Notes: generated by a model not told the origin, from the letters alone. 64,000 bases of DNA from Xestospongia bergquistia (GCA_963965975.1 OZ014419.1:5483677-5547676); one strand, 5' to 3'; counted from the stretch's first letter, positions 14,023-25,128 are shown. Numbers and translations are program-made.

Positions 14023-14968
14023 TTAGATTTTTAAAAAGAGGAATGGATTTATAGATGATTGGACAAAGAGATATGTAGATAAGTAGTTAGTATTTCTATC
14101 TACTAGTCATGATGTTTAAAAAACTCTCATTGTACTTGAAGTTGATGAACAGTGTAAAATTGTGCATTTAGATGGAGTTCAAAATAACATATGAGCTAGA
14201 CAAGTTAAAATAGTGGGTCAATCTGATGAACCTGTTATGAACATGAACTGATGAACCATATATATGCCTGTTCAACTACTACTGTTGCTATGCAAAAAGA
14301 GTGTGAAATTGAGGTACTTAGATTATTATTGATTTCAATGGTAAGGAAATAATTCATATAATTTATTCACTTACTTATCTATCCATCTATACATTCAGAT
14401 ATTTGGTGGTCTCCTTTGTCTATCACTCAATCCAAAGAAAGAGAAAAAGAGAGATTCTGTTAATACAAGATCTCATCTCTCTTCTACACACTGCTTCTGC
14501 TGGAATTAAACTTCAAGTAAGAAAGCAGATATGTTGAGTAGTCCCTGTTGTTCATTCATCTATCCATCAATTTATTCATTCATTTACCACTGTATTTAGC
14601 TGTTTATTTATTTTGCAGTTTATCTCCTGTACCATAACTTCCATTAAAAAATCCAATTATCACATACATATGCGTGTACTATTATAACATGTATTTATTG
14701 TTTCAATTTCCATTAGGTATATTCTCTATTACAACGTATTCTTTCATATATTAAACCAAGAAACTTTGTTACAGTGACTGACCACTCTGGATTACAGTGC
14801 TATAACTGAGGCAGTTAATTCAGGTGCTACTATCAATCAACTTGGTCTCCTAGACTGTTATTGATAAAGTGCTGTCTATACAAGTTAAATTGAAGGAACA
14901 GAGCTAAAATATATGCAGGTTAATATGCCAATTTATGCATTGAAACCACCACTTTTATATACAATGTC

Positions 14969-16174
14969 CTGTCATGGCAATTATTATCCTACCTAAAATT
15001 TGTCTGACCAGATAAAATATTGCAGAATTATTTTATCCAAGGATAAAATATTGCTGCACGATTTTGTCCTATCTGCACTAAATTTATCCTAGGATAATAA
15101 ATTGCTTGGAATATTTTATCCTAGGATAAAAAATGGTTTGCAATATTTTATCCTAGGATAAAAATGGTTTGCTAAATATATTTTATCCTGGGGCACTAAA
15201 TGACTTGCTATATTCTTGTCTAAAAAATATAACTTCTTATATTTTATATTATATTTTATGTTAACATAAACTTTTTTTGTCTTTGTTGGAGGGTTGATAA
15301 TGTCAGTATATTTCAAAAACTGTAATAAACTATTGAATTTCTCTGTTTTGGCCACTTGTCAACAATTTAGAAAGACTCATTCTCATAAAAATCTGTGGCA
15401 AATGTGACTTCTATGAATATTGTTCATAATTTTACTCAGTAATGATCATTACTTTGAATAGAGTTTCAGCAGCACCATAGGTAGGCATGGGAATGGCCTC
15501 CACGCATTTTGTAAAATTATCTGACACAGTGATGATTCTCATTTCTATATGTTGGAGATATTGGGCTGACAAAGTCAATTGCCACATGTTACCATGGAGA
15601 ATATACTGATATGGTATGAAGCTCATTGTTTTGGTGATTGGGTTTTGTTCATCCTCTGACATTTATTAGAAGTAGAAATCTACATATCTTGATATAAAAC
15701 AACACTAAATTTTAAACAAACCTAACCACTTTTTGGCATTAATTCATGTCCCTTTCTACATAAATCATTCCCTATTTCGTCTTACAGTTTTCTTAAGCCT
15801 CATATGTCCCAATGTTGGATCAATGTTGGAAAGTTTTCTGCCTTTTTACTAATTATTCTTTTCCTAGTTGAACTGGCTCCATCTGGATATGTCTTCTCTG
15901 ACACATAAAAAGAAGCTTCATCAATTATATATAGCTCGTTTCCTCAGACATACTTTCTTTTTCCAGCCAAATCTTGACAAATGTGAATCTCTGAGCAGTA
16001 TATCATGTGTCAAAAAGACTTGCATCACTTATTTTACTCAGCAAAGGACTCTTTGTTCAGTTTGGGGAGATATCGACGCACGCAGATATAACATTGCAGG
16101 GAAGGATAAAAAACAACAAGCAATTTTTAATCCTAGGACAATAAATTCCGTAGGATAAAATATTGCGTGACAGT
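14969..16174. mobile_element. Non-autonomous DNA transposon, left-arm copy
   Basis: Ends are CTGTCATGGCAATTATTATC and, inverted at the right, CTGTCACGCAATATTTTATCC, so short terminal inverted repeats are present. Near the ends lie several copies of the palindrome TTTATCCTAGGATAAA. The related locus at about 32085 lacks the insertion, which pins the boundaries and gives a 2-3 bp target duplication (TC or TCC). Inside is a minus-strand integrase-like fragment (15662-15432). There is no transposase of its own. Superfamily not determined. Confidence 0.65.
15432..15662 (-). pseudogene. Gypsy integrase core fragment inside transposon
   Basis: A 76-codon open stretch includes RIITVSDNFTKCVEAIP, matching the conserved strand around the second beta-strand of Ty3/gypsy integrase cores (DYFTKWVEAIPLP pattern). 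The mirror copy at 22983-23213 keeps the more canonical form. Too short to function; probably captured by the surrounding element. Confidence 0.55.
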
Positions 16175-17286
16175 CCAATAATGTTGTCAGTTAATTTGCC
16201 CAATGTCACTTAGATGAATAAAGTTCCACCATACCTAGTGACTAATGCATTGTTTGTACATGTACATAATATAAAAATTACACATACTAGTGATATATTA
16301 TAACTATTTGTTATTTGTATCATTACATTAGAAACTCACTGGTGATAATGCTGTGGCCGCAGTGAGACTAGAAAGGCTTAAAGATCGCAAACCTGTTGTA
16401 GGTGAGGCTCATGTTAGAGGTCAACATTGGTATCTACAAGGATCCATTGAACAAGAATTAGTGATAGATATAGTTAATCTAGTCAAAGATATGATGAAGG
16501 TATAAACATTAGCATGTGTACTTATAGATGTATAGGTACATGTACATTTTTGTACTTGTTACTAATGAAGGCCAAATAGCATGTAGTCCTTTAAAGACTA
16601 TTTCTATTTTGAAGAGCCTCTATTCCCTTATTCATAGTGATCTTTATCACTTTAATTGAAATTGTATAGAATATAATTATAAATATATAATAAGTAGTGT
16701 CTAATGATCTGTGAATTATATTATATTATATTATGACCTATCTCTTTATATAGTTTGTATTTAAAGGTCAATTGAAGGATTATGCTAAGTCAGCTATTGG
16801 ACAAGTTTTTATTAAAATTGACAAATGAAAATGAAGAAGCTTGTAATGCAGATTCTGGAATGTATCCCACACACAGATGACTATCAGACTATTAGTGGAA
16901 TTAATTATTAACATTATCTGATGGTTAAGTCAATGTCTCCTCTAATGATGCTATGAGCAATAGTCTTAGTAATGGATCTATTGAAACTTTCTAACAAGAA
17001 AATCACTCATTTCCACTTCGAAGTTATATATTTGCTAACATCTAATAAAGAGGATTGATTTACTGTTACATCATTCATTCATCTATCTATCCATTCAGGT
17101 ACTTGGTGGTTTTTCCTGTTATCTACCACTCAACCCAAAGAAGGAGAAAAAGAAGAGACAGATTTTAACTTAGAGCAAACAGAAGAATAACCGTCTTCAA
17201 TTACAAATGTTATCTTTAACAAGAGTCATCTCTGGTCTAATAAAGGCAGTCTGTCAACATATCATTGACTCTGTTTTACACAGAAT

Positions 17287-17399
17287 CCCTAAACCCTATA
17301 CCCTAACCCTAAATTCTAGCCCTAAATCCTAACCCCAAACCCTAAAACCCTAACCCTATCCCCTCAACCCCAAACCCAAAAACCCCAAACCCTAAACCC
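17287..17399. repeat. Telomere-like CCCTAA array (left)
   Basis: Degenerate CCCTAA, CCCTAAA and CCCCAAA units on the plus strand, so the G-rich strand points left, out of the palindrome. It sits between MYCBP2-like arm sequence and the minisatellite. Interstitial and imperfect, not a live chromosome end in this assembly. Confidence 0.85.
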
Positions 17400-18512
17400 A
17401 GCCATAATAGGCCAGCTTCTCCCAGCAACGAGAGCCCACCTTTCCCAGGCAAATAGGCCCCCTTCTCCCAGCAACGATAGGCCACCTTCTTCCAGCCACG
17501 ATAGGCTCCCCCCCCCTTCTAACGACGACGGGCAACCTTCTTCAAGAAACAATAGGCCCCCTTTCCCCAGCGACGATAGGCCCCCTTCTCTTAGGACGAT
17601 ATGTCCACCCTCTCCTAGGCGCAATAGGCCACCTTCTCAAGGCACAATAGTACCCCCTTCTCCCGGCGACGATAGGGCACATTCTCCCAGGCACAATAGG
17701 CCCCCCTTCTCCCAGCGACGGTAGGGCACCTTCTCCCAGGCACAATAGGCCCCCCCTTCTCCCAGCGACGATAGGCCACCTTCTCCCAGGCACAATAGGC
17801 CCCATTCTCCTAGCGACGATATGCCACCTTCTCCGAGCCACAATAAGCACACCTTCTGCCAGCGACGATAGGCCACCTTCTCTCAGGCACAATAGGCCCT
17901 ACTCCCAGTGACGATTGGCCACCTTCTCCCAAGCACAATAGGCCCCTTTCTCCTAACGACGATGGGCCACCTTCTCCCAGGCACAATAGGCCCCCCTACC
18001 CCCTGAGACGATAGGCCACCTTCTCCCAGGCACAATAGGCCCCCTTATCCCAGCGACGATAGGCTCCCTTCTCCCAGCGTCGATAGCCCGCCTTCTCCCA
18101 TGCACAATAAGCCTCCCAGTGACGACAGGCCACCTTCTCCACATCACAATGTGCCCCCTTCTCCCAGCGACAGTAGGCCACCTTCTCCCAGGCACAATAG
18201 GCCCCCTACTCCCAGCGAAGATAGGCCTCCTTCTCCCAGCGACGATGGGCCACCTTTTCCCAGGCACAAGAGGCATCCATTCTCTTGGCGACAATAGGCC
18301 ACCTTCTCCAAGGCACAATAGGCCCCCTTCTGCCTGCAACAATACGCCCCATTTCTCCCAGCCACGATAGGCTACCTTCTCCCAGAGACAATAGGCCCCT
18401 TCTCCCTGCAACACTTGGCCCCTTTTTCCCAGTAAGCCCCCCTTCTCCCAACGACGATAGGCCACCTTCTCCAAGTCACAATGTGCCCCCTTCTCCCAGA
18501 GACGATAGGCCA
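17400..18512. repeat. 24-bp GC-rich minisatellite (left arm)
   Basis: About 46 tandem 24-bp units starting CCTTCTCCCAGCGACGATAG, alternating with a variant CCTTCTCCCAGGCACAATAG. Because 24 is a multiple of three, all six frames stay open over long stretches. The sequence composition is quite unlike the AT-rich surroundings. It directly follows the telomere-like array. Confidence 0.9.
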
Positions 18513-18519
18513 CCATCAC

Positions 18520-19056
18520 AACTGTTCCATCTTATTATTAGCCACTGGTATATATTGTTTACAAGTTCACATTGAGAAGCATTGTTGAGGATTTTCCAAT
18601 ATATCATTTCAGATAATGTTTTTTATATATTGCTGTGTATAAAAGTAGATGATATTCTTATATCAATATTATTAGAATATTTTCAGATAACATCCATATA
18701 ATTCTCAGTCATGCATACAGAAATGATTTAGAATACTTTCAGGGTACTAGGTAATGTAATGATCTGTGACTGATGTTGTGTTTTCTGTAAACAAGTCTGT
18801 CCTGTTGATCAGATTTGGTGTGCTCAGGGGGTAGTTGTTACACACATTCAGTGTAGTTACTATGACAACAATTAATTCATTCTTGCACAGTGATTACAAC
18901 AGATACAAATGATCATGATAATTTACTATGGATACCTCTCATTAATCATTGCTATGGTTACCTTCTCTAGGATGACACAACTATAGGATCGCACAAAGGA
19001 TAACTTGATTGATTATTATATAAACAGAAACTTCATCAATTTAATGTTCCCAGAAT
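18520..19056. other. AT-rich spacer, inner left arm
   Basis: No gene or known element recognised. It is nearly identical, in reverse complement, to 20069-20610. It joins 28S sequence abruptly at about 19056. Confidence 0.6.
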
Positions 19057-19253
19057 GTGCCCGAGAGGGTGAGAGCCCGTAGGCGCCCAGGAACCTGGAT
19101 TGGCGGGACGAGGGTCAGGACTCGTGGAGTCGGGTTGTTTGAGATTGCAGCCCCAATCGGTTGGTAGACTCCATCCAAGGCTGAATACGTGCGCGAGTCC
19201 GATAGCGGACAAGTACCGTGAGGGAAAGGTGAAAAGCACTTTGAAGAGAGTTC
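19057..19253 (+). rRNA. 28S rRNA 5'-region fragment, plus strand (truncated)
   Basis: Contains the conserved eukaryotic large-subunit stretch around domain D1-D2: GTCGGGTTGTTTGAGATTG, the ACTCCATCCAAGGCT segment, and GACAAGTACCGTGAGGGAAA followed by TTGAAGAGAG. The sequence stops matching after GAGTTCG at 19253, where it meets the opposite-strand fragment. It is an inverted duplicate of the start of the minus-strand fragment and cannot form a complete rRNA. Confidence 0.85.
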
Positions 19254-20069
19254 GCCTCCGACGGGTCCACTTGCTCTCACTTCGCCTCCGACGGGTCTCT
19301 CGGGAACGCGAACGGACACAGCCGAACGTTCGCCACCCTCCAGACTCGCGTACCTCTTGCACTCCTTGGTCCGTGTTTCAAGACGGGGCACGGGGTGCAG
19401 ACTTGACGCCAGCAACCTAGTCAAGGAACGTGGACGAATCCAGTCGAAGTGCCTGTCGGTGAGGACGCGCCGAACGCTGAAAGTCCCTGAGAACACTAAG
19501 CACCCGGTCACATACCTTGCCCGAGACCCTTCGAACGGAAACAGCCTGAACCGTCACACAAAACGGCGACGGCCCGCACCTCACAACCTCGCCCTATGTC
19601 GCCCTAGACACATCACAGAAAAGCCACGACGCCCGAATCGGAGGGCTATATGTCCCTCTGAGTGCAAATGCCTCCGAGGTTACCTACCCGGCCGACCACT
19701 CTCGGCCATGAGCTACTCCGATGCTGAGGGTCACCGCAGGAACGCGACAATGCACGCCCGTCAGTGACAGACCCACTTAAGGGCCGTCGCCTCGACGGAT
19801 CGATGAACTGGCAGACCCACAGACCGCCTCGACACCCCGAGCTTCCCTTCCAACGGTTTCACTGTCTCTCGAACTCTCTCTTCAAAGTGCTTTTCACCTT
19901 TCCCTCATGGTACTTGTCCGCTATCGGACTCGCGCATGTATTCAGCCTTGGATGGAGTCTACCAACCGATTGGGGCTGCAATCTCAAACAACCCGACTCC
20001 ACGTGTCCTGACACTTGTCCCGCCGATCCAGGTTTCTGGGCGCCTACGGGGCTCTCACTCTCTCGGGCA
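19254..20069 (-). rRNA. 28S rRNA fragment (D1-D3), minus strand
   Basis: Read on the minus strand from about 20069: the same D1-D2 core as the plus fragment, then GTGAAACCGTTGG-type sequence, a variable D2, and CGTCTTGAAACACGGACCAA (the universal C2/D3 primer region) near 19360-19385. It ends in variable D3-like sequence at the fold-back junction. About 0.8 kb of a gene normally 3.3 kb or longer, so a truncated relic. GC content is far above its surroundings. No 18S, 5.8S or ITS was seen. Confidence 0.85.
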
Positions 20070-20610
20070 TGTTCTGGAAACATTAAATTGATGAAGTTGC
20101 TGTTTATATAATAATCAATCAAGTTATCCTTTGTGCGATCCTATAGTTGTGTCATCCTAGAGAAGGTAACCATAGCAATGATTAATGAGAGGTATCCATA
20201 GTAAATTATCATGATCATTTGTATCTGTTGTAATCACTGTGCAAGAATGAATTAATTGTTGTCATAGTAACTACACTGAATGTGTGTAACAACTACCCCC
20301 TGAGCACACCAAATCTGATCAACAGGACAGACTTGTTTACAGAAAACACAACATCAGTCACAGATCATTACATTACCTAGTACCCTGAAAGTATTCTAAA
20401 TCATTTCTGTATGCATGACTGAGAATTATATGGATGTTATCTGAAAATATTCTAATAATATTGATATAAGAATATCATCTACTTTTATACACAGCAATAT
20501 ATAAAAAACATTATCTGAAATGATATATTGGAAAATCCTCAACAATGCTTCTCAATGTGAACTTGTAAACAATATATACCAGTGGCTAATAATAAGGTGG
20601 AACAGTTGTG
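20070..20610. other. AT-rich spacer, inner right arm
   Basis: Mirror of 18520-19056 and almost identical to it. No gene recognised. Confidence 0.6.
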
Positions 20611-20611
20611 A

Positions 20612-21218
20612 TGGTGGCCTATCGTCTCTGGGAGAAGGGGGCACATTGTGACTTGGAGAAGGGGGGCTTACTGGGAAAAAGGGGCCAAGTGTTGCAGGGA
20701 GAAGGGGCATATCATCTCTGGGAGAAGGTAGCCTATCGTGGCTGGGAGAAATGGGGCGTATTGTTGCAGGAGAAGGGGGCCTATTGTGCCTTGGAGAAGG
20801 TGGCCTATTGTCGCCAAGAGAATGGATGCCTCTTGTGTCTGGGAAAAGGTGGCCCATCGTCGCTGGGAGAAGGTGCCCTATCTTCGCTGGGAGTAGGGGG
20901 GCCTATTGCGCCTGGGAGAAGGTGGCCTACTGTCGCTGGGAGAAGGGGGCACATTGTGATGTGGAGAAGGTGGCCTGTCGTCACTGGGAGGCTTATTGTG
21001 CATGGGAGAAGGCGGGCTATCGACGCTGGGAGAAGGGAGCTTATCGTCGCTGGGATAAGGGGGCCTATTGTGCCTGGAAGAAGGTTGCCCGTCGTCGTTA
21101 GGAGAAGGGGGGGGCCTATCGTGGCTGGAAGAAGGTGGCCTATCGTTGCTGGGAGAAGGGGGCCTATTGTGCCTGGGAAAGGTGGGCTCTCGTTGCTGGG
21201 AGAAGCTCGCCTATTGTG
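20612..21218. repeat. 24-bp GC-rich minisatellite (right arm)
   Basis: Reverse complement of the left-arm array with about 25 units, so about 500 bp shorter. Unit-number difference between arms is expected for a minisatellite. The open frames across it are a by-product of the 24-bp period. Confidence 0.9.
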
Positions 21219-21220
21219 GC

Positions 21221-21334
21221 TGGGTTTAGGGTTTGGGGTTTTGGGTTTGGGGTTGAGGGGTTAGGGTTAGGGTTTTAGGGTTTGGGGTTAGGATTTAGGG
21301 CTAGGGTTTAGGGTTAGTGTATAGGGTTTAGGGA
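21221..21334. repeat. Telomere-like TTAGGG array (right)
   Basis: Degenerate TTAGGG, TTTAGGG and TTTGGGG units on the plus strand, so the G-rich strand points right, out of the palindrome. Mirror of the left array with closely similar unit order. Confidence 0.85.
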
Positions 21335-22442
21335 TTCTGTGTGAACAGAGTCAATGATATGTTGACAGACTGCCTTTATTAGACCAGAGATGACTCTTGT
21401 TGAAGAGAACATTTGTAATTGAAGACGGTTATTCTTCTGTTTGCTCTAAGTTAAAATCTGTCTCTTCTTTTTCTCCTTCTTTGGGTTGAGTGGTAGATAA
21501 CAGGAAAAACCACCAAGTACCTGAATGGATAGATAGATGAATGAATGATGTAACAGTAAATCAATCCTCTTTATTAGATGTTAGCAAATATATAACTTCG
21601 AAGTGGAAATGAGTGATTTTCTTGTTAGAAAGTTTCAATAGATCCATTACTAAGACTATTGCTCATAGCATCATTAGAGGAGACATTGACTTAACCATCA
21701 GATAATGTTAATAATTAATTCCACTAATAGTCTGATAGTCATCTGTGTGTGGGATACATTCCAGAATCTGCATTACAAGCTTCTTCATTTTCATTTGTCA
21801 ATTTTAATAAAAACTTGTCCAATAGCTGACTTAGCATAATCCTTCAATTGACCTTTAAATACAAACTATATAAAGAGATAGGTCATAATATAATATAATA
21901 TAATTCACAGATCATTAGACACTACTTATTATATATTTATAATTATATTATATACAATTTCAATTAAAGTGATAAAGATCACTATGAATAAGGGAATAGA
22001 GGCTCTTCAAAATAGAAATAGTCTTTAAAGGACTACATGCTATTTGGCCTTCATTAGTAACAAGTACAAAAATGTACATGTACCTATACATCTATAAGTA
22101 CACATGCTAATGTTTATACCTTCATCATATCTTTGACTAGATTAACTATATCTATCACTAATTCTTGTTCAATGGATCCTTGTAGATACCAATGTTGACC
22201 TCTAACATGAGCCTCACCTACAACAGGTTTGCGATCTTTAAGCCTTTCTAGTCTCACTGCGGCCACAGCATTATCACCAGTGAGTTTCTAATGTAATGAT
22301 ACAAATAACAAATAGTTATAATATATCACTAGTATGTGTAATTTTTATATTATGTACATGTACAAACAATGCATTAGTCACTAGGTATGGTGGAACTTTA
22401 TTCATCTAAGTGACATTGGGCAAATTAACTGACAACATTATT

Positions 22443-23698
22443 GGACTGTCACGCAATATTTTATCCTACGCAATTTATTGTCCTAGGATCAAAAATTGCT
22501 TGTTGTTTTTTATCCCAACCTGCAATTTTATATCCGCGTCCGCCCTGCAATTTTATATCTACGTGTGTCGCTATCTCTCCAAACTGAACAAAGAGTCCTT
22601 TGCCGAGTAAAAAAACTGATGCAAGTCTTTTTGACACATGATATACTGCTCAGAAATTCACACTTGTCAAGATTTAGCTGGAAAAAGAAAGTATGTCTGA
22701 GAAAGACGAGCTATATATAATTGATGAACCTTCTCATTATGTGTCAGAGAAGAAATATCCAGATGGAGCCAGTTCAACTAGGGGAAGAATAAATAGTAAA
22801 AAGGCAGAAAAATTTCCAACATTGATCCAACATTGGGACATATGAGGCTTAAGAAAACTGTAAGACGAAATAGGGAATGATTTATGTGGAAAGGTACATG
22901 AATTGATGCCAAAAAAGTGGTTAGGTTTGTTTAAAATTAGTGTTGTTTTATATCAACATATGTAGGTTGCTACTTCTAATAAATGTCAGAGGATGAACAA
23001 AACCCAATCGCCACAACAATGAGCTTCATACCATATCAGTATATTCTCCATGGTAACATGTGGCAATTGACTTTGTCAGCCCAATATCTCCAACATATAG
23101 AAATGAGAATCATCACTGTGTCAGATTATTTTACAAAATGGGTGGAGGTCATTCCCTTGCCTGCCTATGGTGTTGCTGAAACTTTATTCAAAGTAATGAT
23201 CATTACTGAGTAAAATTATAGATCAATATTCATATAAGTCATACTTGCCACAGATTTTTATGAGAATGAGTCTCTCTAAATTGTTGACAAGTGGCCAAGA
23301 CAGAGAGTTTAGATGCCAACTCAAAATTCAAAAGTTTATTACAGTTTTTAAAATATACCAACATTATCAGCCCTCAAACAAAGACAAAAAAAGTTTATGT
23401 TAACATAAAATATTATATAAAATATAAGAAGTTATATTTTTTCAGACAAGAATATAGCAGGCCATTGTTAGTGCCCTGGGATAAAATATATTTAGCAAAC
23501 CATTTTTATCCTAGGATAAAATATTGCAAACCATTTTTTATCCTAGGATAAAATATTCCAAGCAATTTATTATCCTAGGATAAATTTAGTGCAGATAGGA
23601 CAAAATCGTGCAGCAATATTTTATCCTAGGATAAAATAATTCTGCAATATTTTATCCGGTCGGACAAATTTTAGGTAGGATAATAATTGCCATGACAG
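22443..23698. mobile_element. Non-autonomous DNA transposon, right-arm copy
   Basis: Mirror of the left-arm element, with the same terminal inverted repeats and TCCTAGGATA palindromes. It carries the integrase-like fragment on the plus strand (22983-23213) with DYFTKWVEVIPLP intact. Being present at the same place in both arms, it was inserted before the inverted duplication or spread by arm-to-arm conversion. Confidence 0.65.
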
Positions 23699-25080
23699 AA
23701 CATGTACATATAAAAGTGGTGGTTTCAACGCATAAATGGACACATTAACCTGCATATATTTGAGCTTTGCTCCTTTAGTTTAACTTGTATAGACAGCAAT
23801 TTATCAATAACAGTCTAGGAGGCCAAGTTGATTGATAGTAGCACCTGAATTAACTGCCTCAGTTATAGCACTGTAACCCAGAAGTGATCAGTCACTGTAA
23901 CAAAGTTTCTTGGTTTAATATATGGAAGAATACTTTGTAAAAGAGAATATACCTAATGGAAATTGAGACAATAATCACATGTTATAATAGTACACGCATA
24001 TGTATGTGATAATTGGATTTTTAATGGAAGTTATGGTACAGGAGATAAACTGCAAAATAAATAAACAGCTAAATACAGTGGTAAACGAATGAATAAATTG
24101 ATGGATAGATGAATGAACAACAGGGACTACTCAACATATCTGCTTTCTTACTTGAAGTTTAATTCTAGCAGAAGCAGTGTGTAGAAGAGAGATGAGATCT
24201 TGTATTAACAGAATCTCTCTTTTTCTCTTTCTTTGGATTAAGTGATAGACAAAAGGAGACCACCAAATATCTGAATGTATAGATGGGTAGATAGGTAAGT
24301 GAATAAAATTATATGAATGAATAGATGGTTGCCATTGGATGAATGAATGAATGATGTAACAGTACATCAATTTTCCTTACCTGTGAAGTCAATAATCTAA
24401 ATAATCTAAGTACCTCAATTTCACAGTCTTTTTGCATAGCAACAGTAGTAGTTGAACAGGCATAGTAGCAGGTTCATTAGGTATTTCAACTTGTCTACCT
24501 TGTATCTCAAAGTGTACAACTTTATGTTGTTCATCAACTTTAGGGACTATGAGAGTCTTCCAACCTTTATGAATAGTAACCAACTTACACCATAATTAGC
24601 TATTAAAAAGCATTTACAGTAGATGGAAATATTCAGGCTGTCTTTGTCAGGTCTAATAGAGGGAGATAACTATTTTACATGTTTTTATATGAGAGTAGAT
24701 AGAAACACTAAATACTTATCTACATCTCTCACTTCGTCTACTTATCTACAAATCCATTCCTCTGTTTCAAGTCTAAATCAATCTATCTATCAATCTACCA
24801 ATCCATCCATCAATTTACCCACCCATCCATACATCTATTTATCCATTCTTACTCCCAAGTCCTTTGGTTAGCAATATGAATGGAGGCTGTAAATAGCTTG
24901 ACTACTTTATGTCAATCTCATAGTAATAGAATGAGGTTTATCATTATCACATGTTCTTAATAAGATTTTCAGAAGGTTTCAGTAGATCCACTATTCAGAT
25001 TATTGCTCATAGTATCATCATGGTACATGTACATGCAGACAGAAGAACCATCTGTTGAGCTACAGAACCAAAAAGTAACT

Positions 25081-25128
25081 AGAGAGATAGATAGATAGAT
25101 AGAGAGAGAGAGAGGGAGAGAGAGAGAG
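25081..25128. repeat. GATA/GA microsatellite
   Basis: GATAGATAGATA followed by a GA run. A related GA run lies at 27190-27225 in the adjacent tandem copy of the same MYCBP2-like region, and a GT run lies at about 26963-26988. Confidence 0.85.

Larger units (their letters stand above)
12874..17020 (+). pseudogene. MYCBP2-like gene fragment, copy 1 (left arm)
   Basis: Well-spliced exons are visible at 12874-12938 and 12993-13083 (filamin-like beta repeat, ending GTYTVTWVPMLAGSYDIQ) and at 16332-16499 (56 codons, GEAHVRGQHWY motif). A DOC-domain-like exon at 14106-14316 is degraded. An exon from 16754 (KGQLKDYAKSAIGQ) has a 1-nt frameshift and stops. Assignment to the MYCBP2/PHR E3 ubiquitin ligase family comes mainly from a sister copy with the diagnostic cysteine-rich motif (26.5 kb); filamin-like then DOC-like order fits that family. 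The telomere-like array truncates it on the right. Probably non-functional as a whole, although some exons remain open. Confidence 0.55.
13810..25015. repeat. Giant inverted repeat (two arms of about 5.1-5.4 kb)
   Basis: The left arm (about 13810-19253) is repeated in reverse complement as the right arm (about 19870-25015). Anchor pairs: 14398/24273, 16332/about 22288, 17281/21339, 18541/20586 and 19231/19895. Arms match closely near the centre (18.52-19.05 versus 20.08-20.61 kb look almost identical) and visibly less at the outer ends. The left minisatellite is about 500 bp longer, which shifts the symmetry axis. The unpaired centre is the rest of the 28S fragment. Confidence 0.9.

Noticed and set aside
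15116-15355. 79-codon minus-strand ORF next to the integrase fragment
   Set aside because: Lys/Tyr/Ile-rich translation of AT-rich transposon sequence including the TCCTAGGATA palindromes; no domain.
17287-17399. True chromosome end
   Set aside because: The array is short, degenerate and followed on both sides by more sequence. At most a former or copied telomere.
17364-18575. Many overlapping ORFs on both strands (up to 188 codons) in the left minisatellite
   Set aside because: The 24-bp period is a multiple of three, so all frames repeat without stops. The peptides are repeats of the unit, not a protein family.
19036-20122. ORFs of 87-156 codons over the palindrome centre
   Set aside because: They lie on conserved 28S rRNA sequence, on both strands and in several frames. 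GC-rich rRNA lacks stops by chance.
20552-21264. ORFs up to 218 codons in the right minisatellite
   Set aside because: Same reason; mirror of the left array.
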